Source of the DNA: Chryseolinea sp. H1M3-3
GTDB taxonomy: Bacteria; Bacteroidota; Bacteroidia; Cytophagales; Cyclobacteriaceae
Direction of reading: 5' to 3'
Length of the DNA: 64,000 bases
NCBI RefSeq assembly: GCF_029360725.1
Contig: NZ_JARKMY010000009.1
Coordinates: 186,001-250,000, forward strand
A program made the position numbers and the translations under genes. Positions 55,967 to 64,000 of this stretch are shown here, in pieces (positions within the stretch are counted from its first letter, which is position 1; every line of letters begins with the position of its first letter). The notes below the pieces were generated by a model. That model was not told the origin of the DNA, did not search any database, and was given only the letters and a program-made list of their open reading frames with translations.

Positions 55967-56602
55967 TTACTTCGAACAATTATAATAAAGTGCGAATAAG
56001 CTGCTCAATTGTCCGATCTCGTACCCCGTTCTCGCGATCTTTGCTTTAAAAGCTGGGCAGTCGGAAAAAAAAGTTTCGAGTTGGTTCTTATATTCTTCGT
56101 TATAAACGACCTGCTTGTACATTTTTCCGGAAACTACTGTCCAAACATGAAACCGTTTATATATCAGGGCTTGAAGCGGTTGATCATTTTCTGCAATTAG
56201 AAAATGTTCCTTAAAACCCGGCGATTTGTATCGATACAAATTCTTTGTGCCCCGAATAATCAACTCCGCAAAAATGCTGTCATTGACGAACTTGGGTTGA
56301 GAGTCTTCCAAGTCCAATGTTCCATCAAGGTGGTTTGAAACATCTAACTTCACTCTGGCACTCACGAAGGTTCTGTTTTCAGCTTCAAACGAAGCGATTT
56401 CTGTTGCCCAGTACCTTTTAGTTTTCTCGTTATGAATGGTAACAATCTTACGGGGATTGATATCCCATTTCGCGATTTTTATCTTGCAGTGAACCGTATC
56501 CCCATCGTTAGTCACAATTTTTCCTTCCGAATATTTTTGAGCTGTCGCTGGCCCTGATAGTAAGGTTATTAAGATAAAGATACATACGCATTTTGATTTC
56601 AT
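55967..56602 (-). CDS. Exported hypothetical protein
   Basis: A 211-residue protein with a signal peptide (1-21, GPATA-QK). The mature part begins YSEGKIVTNDGDTVHCKIKIAKWDINP, a beta-rich opening common among small secreted Bacteroidota proteins whose role is unknown, and ends with a helical CPAFKAKIARTGYEIGQLSSLFALYYNCSK containing two of its cysteines. No catalytic motif was found. It is alone, flanked by gaps of 179 and 244 bases. Confidence 0.6.
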   Translation of the reverse strand: MKSKCVCIFILITLLSGPATAQKYSEGKIVTNDGDTVHCKIKIAKWDINPRKIVTIHNEKTKRYWATEIASFEAENRTFVSARVKLDVSNHLDGTLDLEDSQPKFVNDSIFAELIIRGTKNLYRYKSPGFKEHFLIAENDQPLQALIYKRFHVWTVVSGKMYKQVVYNEEYKNQLETFFSDCPAFKAKIARTGYEIGQLSSLFALYYNCSK

Positions 56603-56846
56603 ATACGTTGAATGGTTTAGTTAGCAGGCAGTATGCACTAGACTTTTATACAGTGTACGGGTCTGATTTTGTCCCTGCAACTTGTTTTATTCGATATCTC
56701 AAGGTTAAAGCGTTGGTAAAATTTTAAAAACTGCTATTGGTGCTTGTGAGAAATGCAGAACGTGCATTTACGTTGAATCTGCAAATATCAACGCCAATAC
56801 TGATCAGCCATTCGATGAATTAAAACAGCACCGTCAATTACCAAAA

Positions 56847-58412
56847 CTATTCGTCCGATGAAGGTACCAGCTTCGCCGTCAGGTCTGGGTTCGCCATCTC
56901 TTTGTCGAAAGGAAACATTGGTCGCACAATACGTTTGAAGGGAAGGCGTTGCAAATCCTGGTCTACGCCACCTGGTGTCAGCGCCATAACCCAGTCCGCC
57001 CGCATGTCATACAACTCAGGCACCAGGTAGCCAAGTTTTACGACTACGATATCTGTTTTACGCGGATTCAATCCCAACCGGGTAAAATCAATTTCTTTGT
57101 GATAGGGCTTCCGCTTTTTCGTTACAATTACCTGTACACTACCGATCTGAACCACTACTTCCGTTTCCGCATGAACGTCACCATGTTGGATTGATTTTAC
57201 AACTCCTGCCAATCGTACAGGAGGTGCGTATCGATTGTCAATTGCTGCCCCGGCATGTTCATCGACCTTTCCTCCCACTCCTGCTTTAATCGCTGATTCA
57301 ACTAACTCAGGGCCAGGGATAGATGCATAAATGAGCGACGGACCTTTTTCAGACTTGAATTCGGGCCGTGACAATATCTCTTGCAATGTATACGTAACAT
57401 CGCCCGCGCCTCCAGCCGTGGGGTTGTCTCCCATATCGCTGATCATAAATGGATGTTTCTTACTGGCCACAGCCATGTCGAGACTTTCTTTGAGCGGAGC
57501 AACGGGTGCAATAAATTCAAAGTCATTTCGCACATTCCAGAAACTTTCGGCAAGTTTTTCAGCGGTATTCGTTACGGCACCCTTGTCATCGCCGGTCACC
57601 ATTACCACCGCATGATTGCGCGGTTCGTCCGCCCAGGCATATCCAATCCAGATTGCTGCGTCTATTACACCAGGTTGCGCAGCTGCTGGGGCAACCTTGG
57701 CATATAAACTTTTTCCTGGATCTACGCGGGTACTAGTTTTTTCTCCGGGCAGTAAGATGGGTACCGGAATATACGCTTTGTATGGAGGTTTGCCTTTGTC
57801 ACTTTCCAAGCGAGACAACAAATTATCCACGGCACGCTTGTCCGACTGTACCGCATCTTCATGAGGGGCCATGCGGTAACAAGTGATAAGGTCGCTGTGT
57901 TGTGCTAACCTCCATGAAACATTTCCGTGGAGATCCATGGAGGTGGAGATGATAGTTTCCTTACCTACTACTTGGCGTATCCGCACGATCATGTCGCCTT
58001 CCGGGTCATCAAGCCCAACAACGCTCATCGCACCATGAATGTCAAAAAACAACCCGTCGTAAGGAAGATTTTTCTTTAGCCCTTCCAACATTTTATTCAT
58101 CAGTGATTCATAAGCTTCACGGGTAACAATACCTCCCGGTAATGCGCGGCCGATAAGAATGGGGAACCATTTCGCCCGTTTGTAATCTATTGAGTCAGTT
58201 GCAAGAAAATCATAAGAAGAAAAAATATCGTCACCTACCTTAGCATGAAACGCTTCTTCATGAGTAAGTGCTGGAGAGAAGGTACTCGATTCAATAGCAA
58301 GTCCGGCAATAGCAATTCGGGGTAGTGTCTTACGCGCTGTTTTTAGTTTATCACATCCGAACATCGCGACTACAACAATTATCAAAGCCAATGGAAAGTA
58401 TGTTTTCTTCAT
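56847..58412 (-). CDS. M81-family (MlrC-like) metallopeptidase lipoprotein
   Basis: ATG 58412 gives 521 residues with a lipobox (MFGCDK). The protein matches the M81 microcystinase C family: RIAIAGLAIESSTFSP, LFFDIHGAMSV, ISTSMDLHGNVS, TCYRMAPHED and, in the second half, MISDMGDNPTAGGAGD. His and Asp in these motifs form the zinc site. MlrC cleaves linearised microcystin, but most M81 proteins have other, unknown peptide or amide substrates. Export as a lipoprotein suggests work on an external or periplasmic compound. It is monocistronic. Confidence 0.88.
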   Translation of the reverse strand: MKKTYFPLALIIVVVAMFGCDKLKTARKTLPRIAIAGLAIESSTFSPALTHEEAFHAKVGDDIFSSYDFLATDSIDYKRAKWFPILIGRALPGGIVTREAYESLMNKMLEGLKKNLPYDGLFFDIHGAMSVVGLDDPEGDMIVRIRQVVGKETIISTSMDLHGNVSWRLAQHSDLITCYRMAPHEDAVQSDKRAVDNLLSRLESDKGKPPYKAYIPVPILLPGEKTSTRVDPGKSLYAKVAPAAAQPGVIDAAIWIGYAWADEPRNHAVVMVTGDDKGAVTNTAEKLAESFWNVRNDFEFIAPVAPLKESLDMAVASKKHPFMISDMGDNPTAGGAGDVTYTLQEILSRPEFKSEKGPSLIYASIPGPELVESAIKAGVGGKVDEHAGAAIDNRYAPPVRLAGVVKSIQHGDVHAETEVVVQIGSVQVIVTKKRKPYHKEIDFTRLGLNPRKTDIVVVKLGYLVPELYDMRADWVMALTPGGVDQDLQRLPFKRIVRPMFPFDKEMANPDLTAKLVPSSDE

Positions 58413-58433
58413 GCCAAATATCTTTCTGCTCAA

Positions 58434-58752
58434 TATAATGAGAATTGGATTCTAACACAGGTTACAGTAGAAAACTTTACATCGGAATCATTCTTCATGC
58501 GTCTGCACCATTCACATGATGAATGTTACAAGCCAATTGGTGTCCCTCACTTGAATTTTACAGTTTATATCGCTCCCGCTAAACCTCATCTTGCAATGAC
58601 ATAACTGATTATTATTTTAAAAGAGTGAAAATTGTCGCTCTGAAAACTGATAACTATCGTCGTTTTTTACTGAGGGACGTCATTTTTTTTTACTCGTGAG
58701 CTAACCACTTTTACTTTCATAAATCAAATAACAACTCCAAAATTCAAATAAC
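58434..58752. other. Divergent gap of 319 bases, no gene seen
   Basis: Between the M81 gene and the small secreted protein gene. The only structure I see is the short dyad CATTCA-CATGA-TGAATG (58509-58525). No protein-like frame and no perfect promoter pair is found; the right third is AT-rich. Confidence 0.55.
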
Positions 58753-59268
58753 ATGAAAACTTTTATTTTTAAAATCGCATTCGTTAGCGTAGCGGTTTTG
58801 GTTGCTACACTACAGACTTTCGCTCAAAAGGTATTGCCCGAAATCACAATAACGGCTCCAAACTACAAGTATCTCAATGCAATTAGTCCGGAAGAAACAG
58901 CCCAGCCTGTAAATATGGTCGAGCAGTATGCTGCAGCTTATGACATTAAAGGCGCTGAATTTTACGAGGATGAGTATGATAATTATTTAGTCTCCTTTTA
59001 TATTCCTGAAGGCAAAATTCTTGCGGCTTATAACAAAGATGGGAAACTTTTACGTACGGCTGAAAGATATAAGAATGTTGCTGTACCAAAAGAAGTAATG
59101 GAAGCTGTGGCAAAGAGATTTCCAAATTGGTCCGTCTCCAAGGACGTATACAAAGTAAGTTATTATGATGAAAAAGGCTGGTCAACTAAGAAACAGTATA
59201 AGCTAATGCTGGAAAATGGTGACAAGCGCATGCGGATAAAAACAAATGATAAGGGAGAGCTTCAGTAA
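58753..59268 (+). CDS. Small exported PepSY-like protein
   Basis: A 171-residue protein with a signal peptide (MKTFIFKIAFVSVAVLVATL..., FA-Q). The rest resembles PepSY-like or beta-lactamase-inhibitor-like repeats seen in Bacteroidota: GAEFYEDEYDNYLVSFYIPEGKILAAYNKDGKLLRTAERY, then VPKEVMEAVAKRFPNWSVSKDVYKVSY and KKQYKLMLENGDKRMRIKTNDKGELQ. The repeated unit of strand pair plus helix suggests an inhibitor or binding function, which is not proven. A short stem-loop follows its stop. Confidence 0.65.
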   Translation: MKTFIFKIAFVSVAVLVATLQTFAQKVLPEITITAPNYKYLNAISPEETAQPVNMVEQYAAAYDIKGAEFYEDEYDNYLVSFYIPEGKILAAYNKDGKLLRTAERYKNVAVPKEVMEAVAKRFPNWSVSKDVYKVSYYDEKGWSTKKQYKLMLENGDKRMRIKTNDKGELQ

Positions 59269-59282
59269 ATGGTGAAGAGAAG

Positions 59283-59314
59283 AAGAGCTGCCTCAAAAGG
59301 GTAGCTCTTTGATT
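59283..59314 (+). terminator. Stem-loop after the PepSY-like gene
   Basis: AAGAGCTGCC/GGTAGCTCTT (59283-59292 with 59300-59309, one G-U pair) with a 7-base loop, followed by TGATTT. The U tract is interrupted, so termination is probable but not strong. Confidence 0.5.
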
Positions 59315-59423
59315 TACAATTTGTCATGTCCGGCAGTGAGGGCGGGCATACAACCCACGCGCTATGCTCTGATGTTTTTGTTGATAGTGAAATTCCATAT
59401 GCATTAAAAACTCTTAACACATC

Positions 59424-60803
59424 ATGCAACCTCTCATTACGTTGTTGGCGGTCATCACAGTACTGGCGAGTCTCCGAATCTTTTTTCGCATTCGTCAACC
59501 AAGTACGCCTGCTTGGTGGGCTGTGAAAGTATTTGTTACCGCCCCATCCCCCATCTTATTGTTTGCTGCATTGGTCTGTTTTTTATACGGGGTGAGTTTC
59601 AGTTCACCGATGATCAGTATATTGAGTGGTATCAGTGTGCTGACGCTCTTCATTCACATCATTAAAGTTACCCGATCTCCTGATGTAGTTACAGGCTTCG
59701 CGCAAGCTTTTGGTATCCGATGGGAAACACGCATCCATGGCGGGCGCCGGGCTAGTTTTCTGATGAGTAGAATGGGCTTTGGACTTCCAGTGGTTGTCGA
59801 TCCACTCTTAAAAAAAGACATTCCATTTTATACCATTCCAGGTACGACGCGTCAGCTTTTATGCGATGTATGGGAGCCTTCCCACACTGTCGGTCGTTCC
59901 GGTTTGGCGTTCGTTTATCTTCACGGCAGCGCCTGGTATCTTCTCGACAAGGACTATGGCACGCGTACATTCTTTCGTCACCTGGCTGCTCAAGGACATG
60001 TGATTATGGATGTAGCTTATCGACTTTTTCCGGAGACCAATATGATGGGAATGGTGCATGATGCGAAACATGCTATTGCGTGGATGAAAGCTAATGCCTC
60101 TGCCTATGGCGTGAATCCCGCGCGGATTGTAATTGGAGGAGGTTCCGCCGGCGGCCACATTGCTTTGCTTGCAGCTTATACTCATCGAAATAAAGAATTC
60201 ACACCGCGTGATTTGGAAGAGATTGATACGAGTGTAAACAGTGTGATTGCAATGTATGGGCCACCTGATTTGAAAGCACTTTATTATCATACGGGCCAGC
60301 ACCTCCTTTCACGTAAACCAGTAAGGCGTAAGAAAAACAAGGAAGGACCCGGCACAATACCCAAATGGGTGCAGAAAATATTGGGTGACCCCCATCGATT
60401 GGGAATGGACAAGGATTTTCCAGAGATAGGAACGCTTGCAGCGATGTTTGGAGGACATCCGGAAGAACTTCCTGAACCCTATTTCCGCTTCTCTCCTGTC
60501 ACCCATGTGCATGCAGGCTGCCCGCCGACTTTATTCATCCAGGGAGAACACGATTTGATCACGCCTGTACAAGCTTGTCTACGTTTCGTAACGCTTTTGA
60601 AGCAAGCGGGTGTTCCTACCGTAATGCACCTGTTGCCTCAGATAGATCACGCATTTGATCTTATCTGGCCAAAGGTCTCTCCTTCGGCGCACAATGCGTA
60701 CTACGATGTTGAAAGATTCTTAGGATTGATGTGCGAAATAGAATTGACGCCTGCCACTAACCCTGAAAAGATCGCTTCCAATAGATTACAACGTATAGCC
60801 TAG
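59424..60803 (+). CDS. Alpha/beta-hydrolase (HSL-type esterase) with membrane N-terminus
   Basis: A 459-residue protein. The first 90 residues contain three hydrophobic helices (about 3-22, 36-57, 62-80). The hydrolase domain (about 140-440) has the oxyanion motif VYLHGSAWY, the nucleophile in IGGGSAGGHIALLAA, the acid in GEHDLITP and the histidine in QIDHAFDL, which is the complete triad of hormone-sensitive-lipase-type esterases. It should hydrolyse a carboxylic ester at the membrane; substrate unknown. A bulged inverted repeat (TTTAGCAC...GTGCTAAA, 60818-60859) just after the stop might be a weak terminator. Confidence 0.85.
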   Translation: MQPLITLLAVITVLASLRIFFRIRQPSTPAWWAVKVFVTAPSPILLFAALVCFLYGVSFSSPMISILSGISVLTLFIHIIKVTRSPDVVTGFAQAFGIRWETRIHGGRRASFLMSRMGFGLPVVVDPLLKKDIPFYTIPGTTRQLLCDVWEPSHTVGRSGLAFVYLHGSAWYLLDKDYGTRTFFRHLAAQGHVIMDVAYRLFPETNMMGMVHDAKHAIAWMKANASAYGVNPARIVIGGGSAGGHIALLAAYTHRNKEFTPRDLEEIDTSVNSVIAMYGPPDLKALYYHTGQHLLSRKPVRRKKNKEGPGTIPKWVQKILGDPHRLGMDKDFPEIGTLAAMFGGHPEELPEPYFRFSPVTHVHAGCPPTLFIQGEHDLITPVQACLRFVTLLKQAGVPTVMHLLPQIDHAFDLIWPKVSPSAHNAYYDVERFLGLMCEIELTPATNPEKIASNRLQRIA

Positions 60804-60962
60804 GCCTGGATAATTTCTTTAGCACTACAATACAACTACCAATCCGTTGTTGTGCTAAACCTGACTAGCCTGAGGAATTGAACTAGGCGGGGGCGCGTCA
60901 TAATTAACAGGATCGTGGATATCCGTACCACAGGAATAACTATCATTCTGAATTAAAAAGAA

Positions 60963-61502
60963 ATGAAGCACCTCTTATACGCGTTTCTGTTTGTTATCGG
61001 GATAAGCCAATGCCAGAAAAAGGAGGAGAACTATATCACCCAATTCCCATCAAAGCCGGAAGTGCCCTCCGCTATCAAAAAAGAGCATACCAATCTCCTC
61101 GCGCAGATTAAAGAGATCGCTTCGTATGACGACAGTACCAGCATCGTAGCACGGAATCTTCAAGAAATTCTGCAACATCATTTTGACGAAGAGGAAGATT
61201 TCGTTTTGCCTACCTTGTCGCTATTACCTTTGTTGGCTAGCGGGGATACATACGAACAGCACAAAGACATTTTGCCCCTGATCCGGAAATTTAAAGCACA
61301 ACTAACACATATGAATGCAGAGCATCAAATGATTAAAGCTTACATGGCTGATTTAAAGCAAGTGGGCGCAAAAGAGAATCATCCGGAGATTCTGAAATTT
61401 GAAGAAGAACTTCACGACCATGCCGCTATTGAAGAAGAAATATTTTTCCCGGCAGCAATTTTAATTGGCGAATATTTAGACCTTAAATCCATTGAAAAAT
61501 AG
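60963..61502 (+). CDS. Hemerythrin-like lipoprotein
   Basis: A 179-residue protein with lipobox ISQC (Cys17). The helical bundle carries HHFDEEEDFVLP, NAEHQMIKAYM and HDHAAIEEEIFFPA, the histidine and acid pattern of hemerythrin HHE-cation-binding domains, plus KKEHTNLLAQI near the N-terminus for the first helix. It may bind oxygen, iron or nitric oxide at the outer membrane or in the periplasm. The phospholipase D gene starts nine bases later, so they form an operon. Confidence 0.88.
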   Translation: MKHLLYAFLFVIGISQCQKKEENYITQFPSKPEVPSAIKKEHTNLLAQIKEIASYDDSTSIVARNLQEILQHHFDEEEDFVLPTLSLLPLLASGDTYEQHKDILPLIRKFKAQLTHMNAEHQMIKAYMADLKQVGAKENHPEILKFEEELHDHAAIEEEIFFPAAILIGEYLDLKSIEK

Positions 61503-61511
61503 ATTTGGCAC

Positions 61512-63080
61512 ATGCGTAGTTTTTTATCGAAATATTCCGGAAATGTAATCGGGATTTCTTTTTCTATTCTTTGGATCATATTCATAGTTTCTGGTTGCTC
61601 TCCCGATCAGCCTAAATACATTCCCATTTCAGAGGATTATTGTGCTAAAATGCATCTTGAACTTCCCTCAACATTATCGCATCAACTAGCATCCTTATCA
61701 ACATTGATGTCTTCAAAGACCGGTGTTTATACATTGGAAGAAGGTGACGCTTCTATGATTTCGCGGGCATGGTTGTGCGAGTCGGCTGAAAGAACATTAG
61801 ATATACAATATTTCATATTTTCTGCGGACAACATTGGATTGATTGCTTCTGACTATTTGCTCCGCGCGGCAGACCGGGGCATTCATGTACGTGTCATCGT
61901 TGATGACGTAATGGTAGATGCTGATGCCGACGATTTATTGGCTCTTGACGCACACCCTAACCTATCCATCAAAATCTATAACCCCACGGCTAACATTGGG
62001 AAAAACCTCTCGGAAAAGCTGTACAACTTAACGACAAATTTTACAGGATTTAATCAACGCATGCATAATAAGACCTTTATTGTTGATGGCGAAGTGGTTA
62101 TTACCGGCGGGCGAAATATTGCAGATGAATATTTTGATTATGATCACGAATATAATTTCAGAGACCGTGATGTTTTGCTAATCGGAAAAACATCACGAGA
62201 TGTGCAAAAGTCGTTCAATCTATTCTGGGATAGCAAATTGAGTGTTCCAATTACGCAGGTTGTCAACGAGAAAGATTTCAATCTTAACACTGAAGTAAAA
62301 TACGATTACCTGCATCAATACGCCTGTAATTCGGAAAACTTCTGGCCTCAGGTACGTGAGAAGATAAAAGCGATGCCGGCTGCATTTCGAAAAATAGTGG
62401 AATCAGGCGACTTGGTCTGGGTGGATCACATATCATTTGTATCCGACCTTCCGGGAAAAAACAATGGCGATGAAGGACTCCAAGGTGGCGGTGTTTGTAC
62501 CGACTCACTCATCAATCTTATAAAGAAAGCAAGGACATCGATCGACATTCAATCGCCTTATTTGATCACCACAGCATTAAGCCAACAACTTTTTCGCGAA
62601 GCAGTGATGCGAGGTGTTCGTGTTAATATATTGACGAACAGTTTATCCTCGACAGATAATCTGGAAGCTTTCAGTGGTTATCGAAGGGAAAGGGAAACAC
62701 TCCTAAATATTGGTATTAATATTTATGAATTTAAACCCGATGCGGCGTGCCGCTTTAAGATAATGACCGGAGCGTTACAAAAAAAAATAAACTATACACC
62801 AATCTTCGGCCTGCATGCAAAGTCGATTGTAATTGATCATGAGATCGCCGTTATTGGTACTTTTAATCTGGATCCAAGAAGTGCAAACCTGAACACCGAA
62901 TGTGTGGCGATAATTTATGATCCAAAAATCGCCAAAGATTTGTTCAATGCCATGCAGGAAGATATAAAACCTGAGAATGCATGGAACACAACGATATCTT
63001 ACAATCCTGACTCAGAAGCAGGGTGGCTAAAGAAAACCAAAGTTTGGTTTCGAGGTGTAGTGCCAAAGTCAATTCTATAG
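61512..63080 (+). CDS. Phospholipase D / cardiolipin-synthase-like lipoprotein
   Basis: A 522-residue protein with a membrane signal and lipobox VSGC (Cys29). Two HKD motifs are complete: His185-Lys187-Asp192 in MHNKTFIVDGEVVITGGRN and His435-Lys437-Asp442 in LHAKSIVIDHEIAVIGTFN. This arrangement is shared by bacterial cardiolipin synthases and by phospholipase D family proteins such as YmdC/ClsC. Lipidation suggests action from outside the cytoplasmic membrane, unlike usual cardiolipin synthases. It likely rearranges phospholipids or hydrolyses them. It is coupled with the hemerythrin-like lipoprotein. Confidence 0.87.
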   Translation: MRSFLSKYSGNVIGISFSILWIIFIVSGCSPDQPKYIPISEDYCAKMHLELPSTLSHQLASLSTLMSSKTGVYTLEEGDASMISRAWLCESAERTLDIQYFIFSADNIGLIASDYLLRAADRGIHVRVIVDDVMVDADADDLLALDAHPNLSIKIYNPTANIGKNLSEKLYNLTTNFTGFNQRMHNKTFIVDGEVVITGGRNIADEYFDYDHEYNFRDRDVLLIGKTSRDVQKSFNLFWDSKLSVPITQVVNEKDFNLNTEVKYDYLHQYACNSENFWPQVREKIKAMPAAFRKIVESGDLVWVDHISFVSDLPGKNNGDEGLQGGGVCTDSLINLIKKARTSIDIQSPYLITTALSQQLFREAVMRGVRVNILTNSLSSTDNLEAFSGYRRERETLLNIGINIYEFKPDAACRFKIMTGALQKKINYTPIFGLHAKSIVIDHEIAVIGTFNLDPRSANLNTECVAIIYDPKIAKDLFNAMQEDIKPENAWNTTISYNPDSEAGWLKKTKVWFRGVVPKSIL

Positions 63081-63211
63081 TGCCAACGCCTTATTTTTCT
63101 CAATTTGCATGGAATTCCTTTGTGATGCAGGTGAGTTTTTAAAGGCTCGGATAAAAATAAAATCCATTTGCTTTTGTCGGTTTTTTTCTATTTCTAAACA
63201 GCGCGACACCG

Positions 63212-63219
63212 TACTTTTG
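63212..63219 (+). promoter_or_regulatory. -7 box for the DUF1772 gene
   Basis: TACTTTTG is a perfect TAnnTTTG, 22 bases before the ATG at 63242. No TTG lies at the right distance upstream, so this is a half-match only. Confidence 0.35.
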
Positions 63220-63241
63220 GCAAGCAAAATAACGGATCTAA

Positions 63242-63738
63242 ATGGCGCTACTATTTAAAATTTCATTGTTCGTTACAACGTTCATGGTGGCATTGATTGC
63301 CGGCCTTTCTATTCATATACTATTTCTGTAAACCTTGGATTGGCCAAGCTCTCGGATGCGGAATACTTACGATCCATGCAAAGTATCAACCGGGCCATCC
63401 TAAATCCATGGTTCTTTATGAGCTTCATGGGTTCGCTGATAATGTTGCCTTTAAGCACCTGGATGTCATCGAGAGCAGGTGGATATGACTTATCATTCTA
63501 TCTGCTTCTGGCGGCGACTATGCTCTACGTTGCGGGGGTATTCGGTGTAACGATTTTTGGCAATGTTCCATTAAATGAAGCCCTGGATAAGTGGGATATG
63601 AGCACTGCAACGTTGCAGGAATTAAATAACAAAAGGAAGGAATTTGAAATTCCCTGGAATAAATACAACATGATCAGAACCCTCACGAATGCCGTGGCGC
63701 TTGCCGTACTAATATGGAGTATCGTAAGAAAATATTGA
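63242..63738 (+). pseudogene. DUF1772 (anthrone-oxygenase-like) membrane protein, frameshifted
   Basis: From ATG 63242 one frame reads MALLFKISLFVTTFMVALIAGL and then runs into a stop at 63329. The frame shifted by one base reads FYSYTISVNLGLAKLSDAEYLRSMQSI without a break and continues to 63738. Joined, they make the continuous DUF1772 start, with the family segment AGLFYxFxxSVNxGL-LSDAEYL. Adding one T to the run TTT at 63306-63308 restores a roughly 166-residue protein with four membrane helices and the NPWFF and FGNVPLNEAL segments. The shift may be a real mutation, phase variation in a short T run, or a sequencing error. Function of the family in this phylum is unknown. Confidence 0.8.
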
Positions 63739-63893
63739 GCATGTATCGTTCGATATCGGATAGTTTTGTTCACTTCCCAACAATGATGATTTCCAATTAG
63801 CCTGTAATTGTGGTCCTCCCGTTTGGCTCGGTATTGGCAACACGGTACGAAATCTTCGGATATTTATTAACCTCTGAAAACTTCTGTAAAGTT

Positions 63894-63901
63894 TATCTTT
63901 G
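63894..63901 (+). promoter_or_regulatory. -7 box before the last gene
   Basis: TATCTTTG is a perfect TAnnTTTG, 70 bases before the ATG at 63972. The -33 position lacks a clear TTG. Confidence 0.35.
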
Positions 63902-63971
63902 AAATAACTGTAATGTTATCTGTGTTTACCCCACTAATCCGAAAGATGTTACCGAATTTAAATCTGCACCC

Positions 63972-64000
63972 ATGAAAAAATCCTTCCTTGTCGGTCTTGC
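63972..64000 (+). CDS. Start of an exported protein gene, cut by the window edge
   Basis: The nine complete codons read MKKSFLVGL, a typical opening of a signal peptide. The AT-rich leader and the -7 box upstream support a real start. Nothing more can be said. Confidence 0.45.

Noticed and set aside
56603-56846. Short minus-strand frame ending KQVAGTKSDPYTV in a gap
   Set aside because: Only about 25 codons are open before an upstream stop; no start, no family.

Overview
The window looks like a chromosomal segment of a Bacteroidota bacterium, most likely a soil or freshwater member of the Cytophagales. The evidence is a type IX secretion sorting domain and a CHU_C (gliding-motility-type) C-terminus on two giant secreted proteins, Bacteroidota-style promoters (TTG/TTTG plus TAnnTTTG), AT-rich leaders without Shine-Dalgarno sequences, several families common in this phylum (DUF6807, prefix-domain FtsX permeases with PadR, DGPF/ECF42, CxxC-plus-CarboxypepD_reg proteins), and moderate GC. 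I see no rRNA, tRNA, CRISPR array, phage or insertion sequence.

Layout. 1-10.9 kb is a cell-surface region: the tail of an IPT/CARDB protein, a 284-bp element present three times in tandem with several hairpins per copy, a 1700-residue M4 metallopeptidase and a 1276-residue SBBP/PKD protein. 11-14.4 kb is a divergent oxyR-katG pair with nested palindromes between the genes. 14.5-21.6 kb holds an FtsX-type permease, a secreted bicupin, a DUF6807 lipoprotein, a two-repeat secreted protein, a STAS-like protein and a DinB-like protein. 21.8-29.4 kb is a leftward run: a short UvrA paralogue, an ASCH/winged-helix protein, a bestrophin, a UBP-type zinc finger, a response regulator fused to a CxxC-less flavoprotein reductase, and its histidine kinase with a cNMP-binding domain.

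29.5-33.9 kb is an ergothioneine locus: egtB-egtD, meeting head-on, 4 bases away, a two-gene ABC importer of the OpuC family. Its permease is fused to a substrate-binding domain, as in the ergothioneine importer EgtUV, but in the opposite domain order. With katG/oxyR and the redox-type two-component cassette, this makes roughly 11-34 kb rich in thiol and peroxide functions. 34.2-46.6 kb is mixed housekeeping and accessory genes, including a DGPF-ECF42 sigma factor pair, DJ-1/PfpI, AraC with a divergent cupin gene, a class III cyclase, and a transglutaminase next to a CarboxypepD_reg protein.

46.7-53.2 kb is regulatory and envelope-related: PadR plus a prefix-domain permease, then a LytS/LytTR two-component operon diverging from a vanadium-haloperoxidase-like gene, with three GTTGACAT repeats exactly 21 bp apart between them. 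53.4-64 kb holds a saccharopine-dehydrogenase-like protein, a GH5 lipoprotein, an M81 metallopeptidase lipoprotein, a large esterase, a hemerythrin-like lipoprotein with a phospholipase D lipoprotein, and a DUF1772 gene that appears frameshifted in a T run. The window ends in the first codons of another gene.

The points most worth following are the ergothioneine synthesis and transport locus, the kinase/flavo-regulator/UBP-finger cassette beside it, the 21-bp phased repeats facing the haloperoxidase, the tandem multi-hairpin element, and the DUF1772 frameshift. All functional names come from motif reading by eye; no database search was run.
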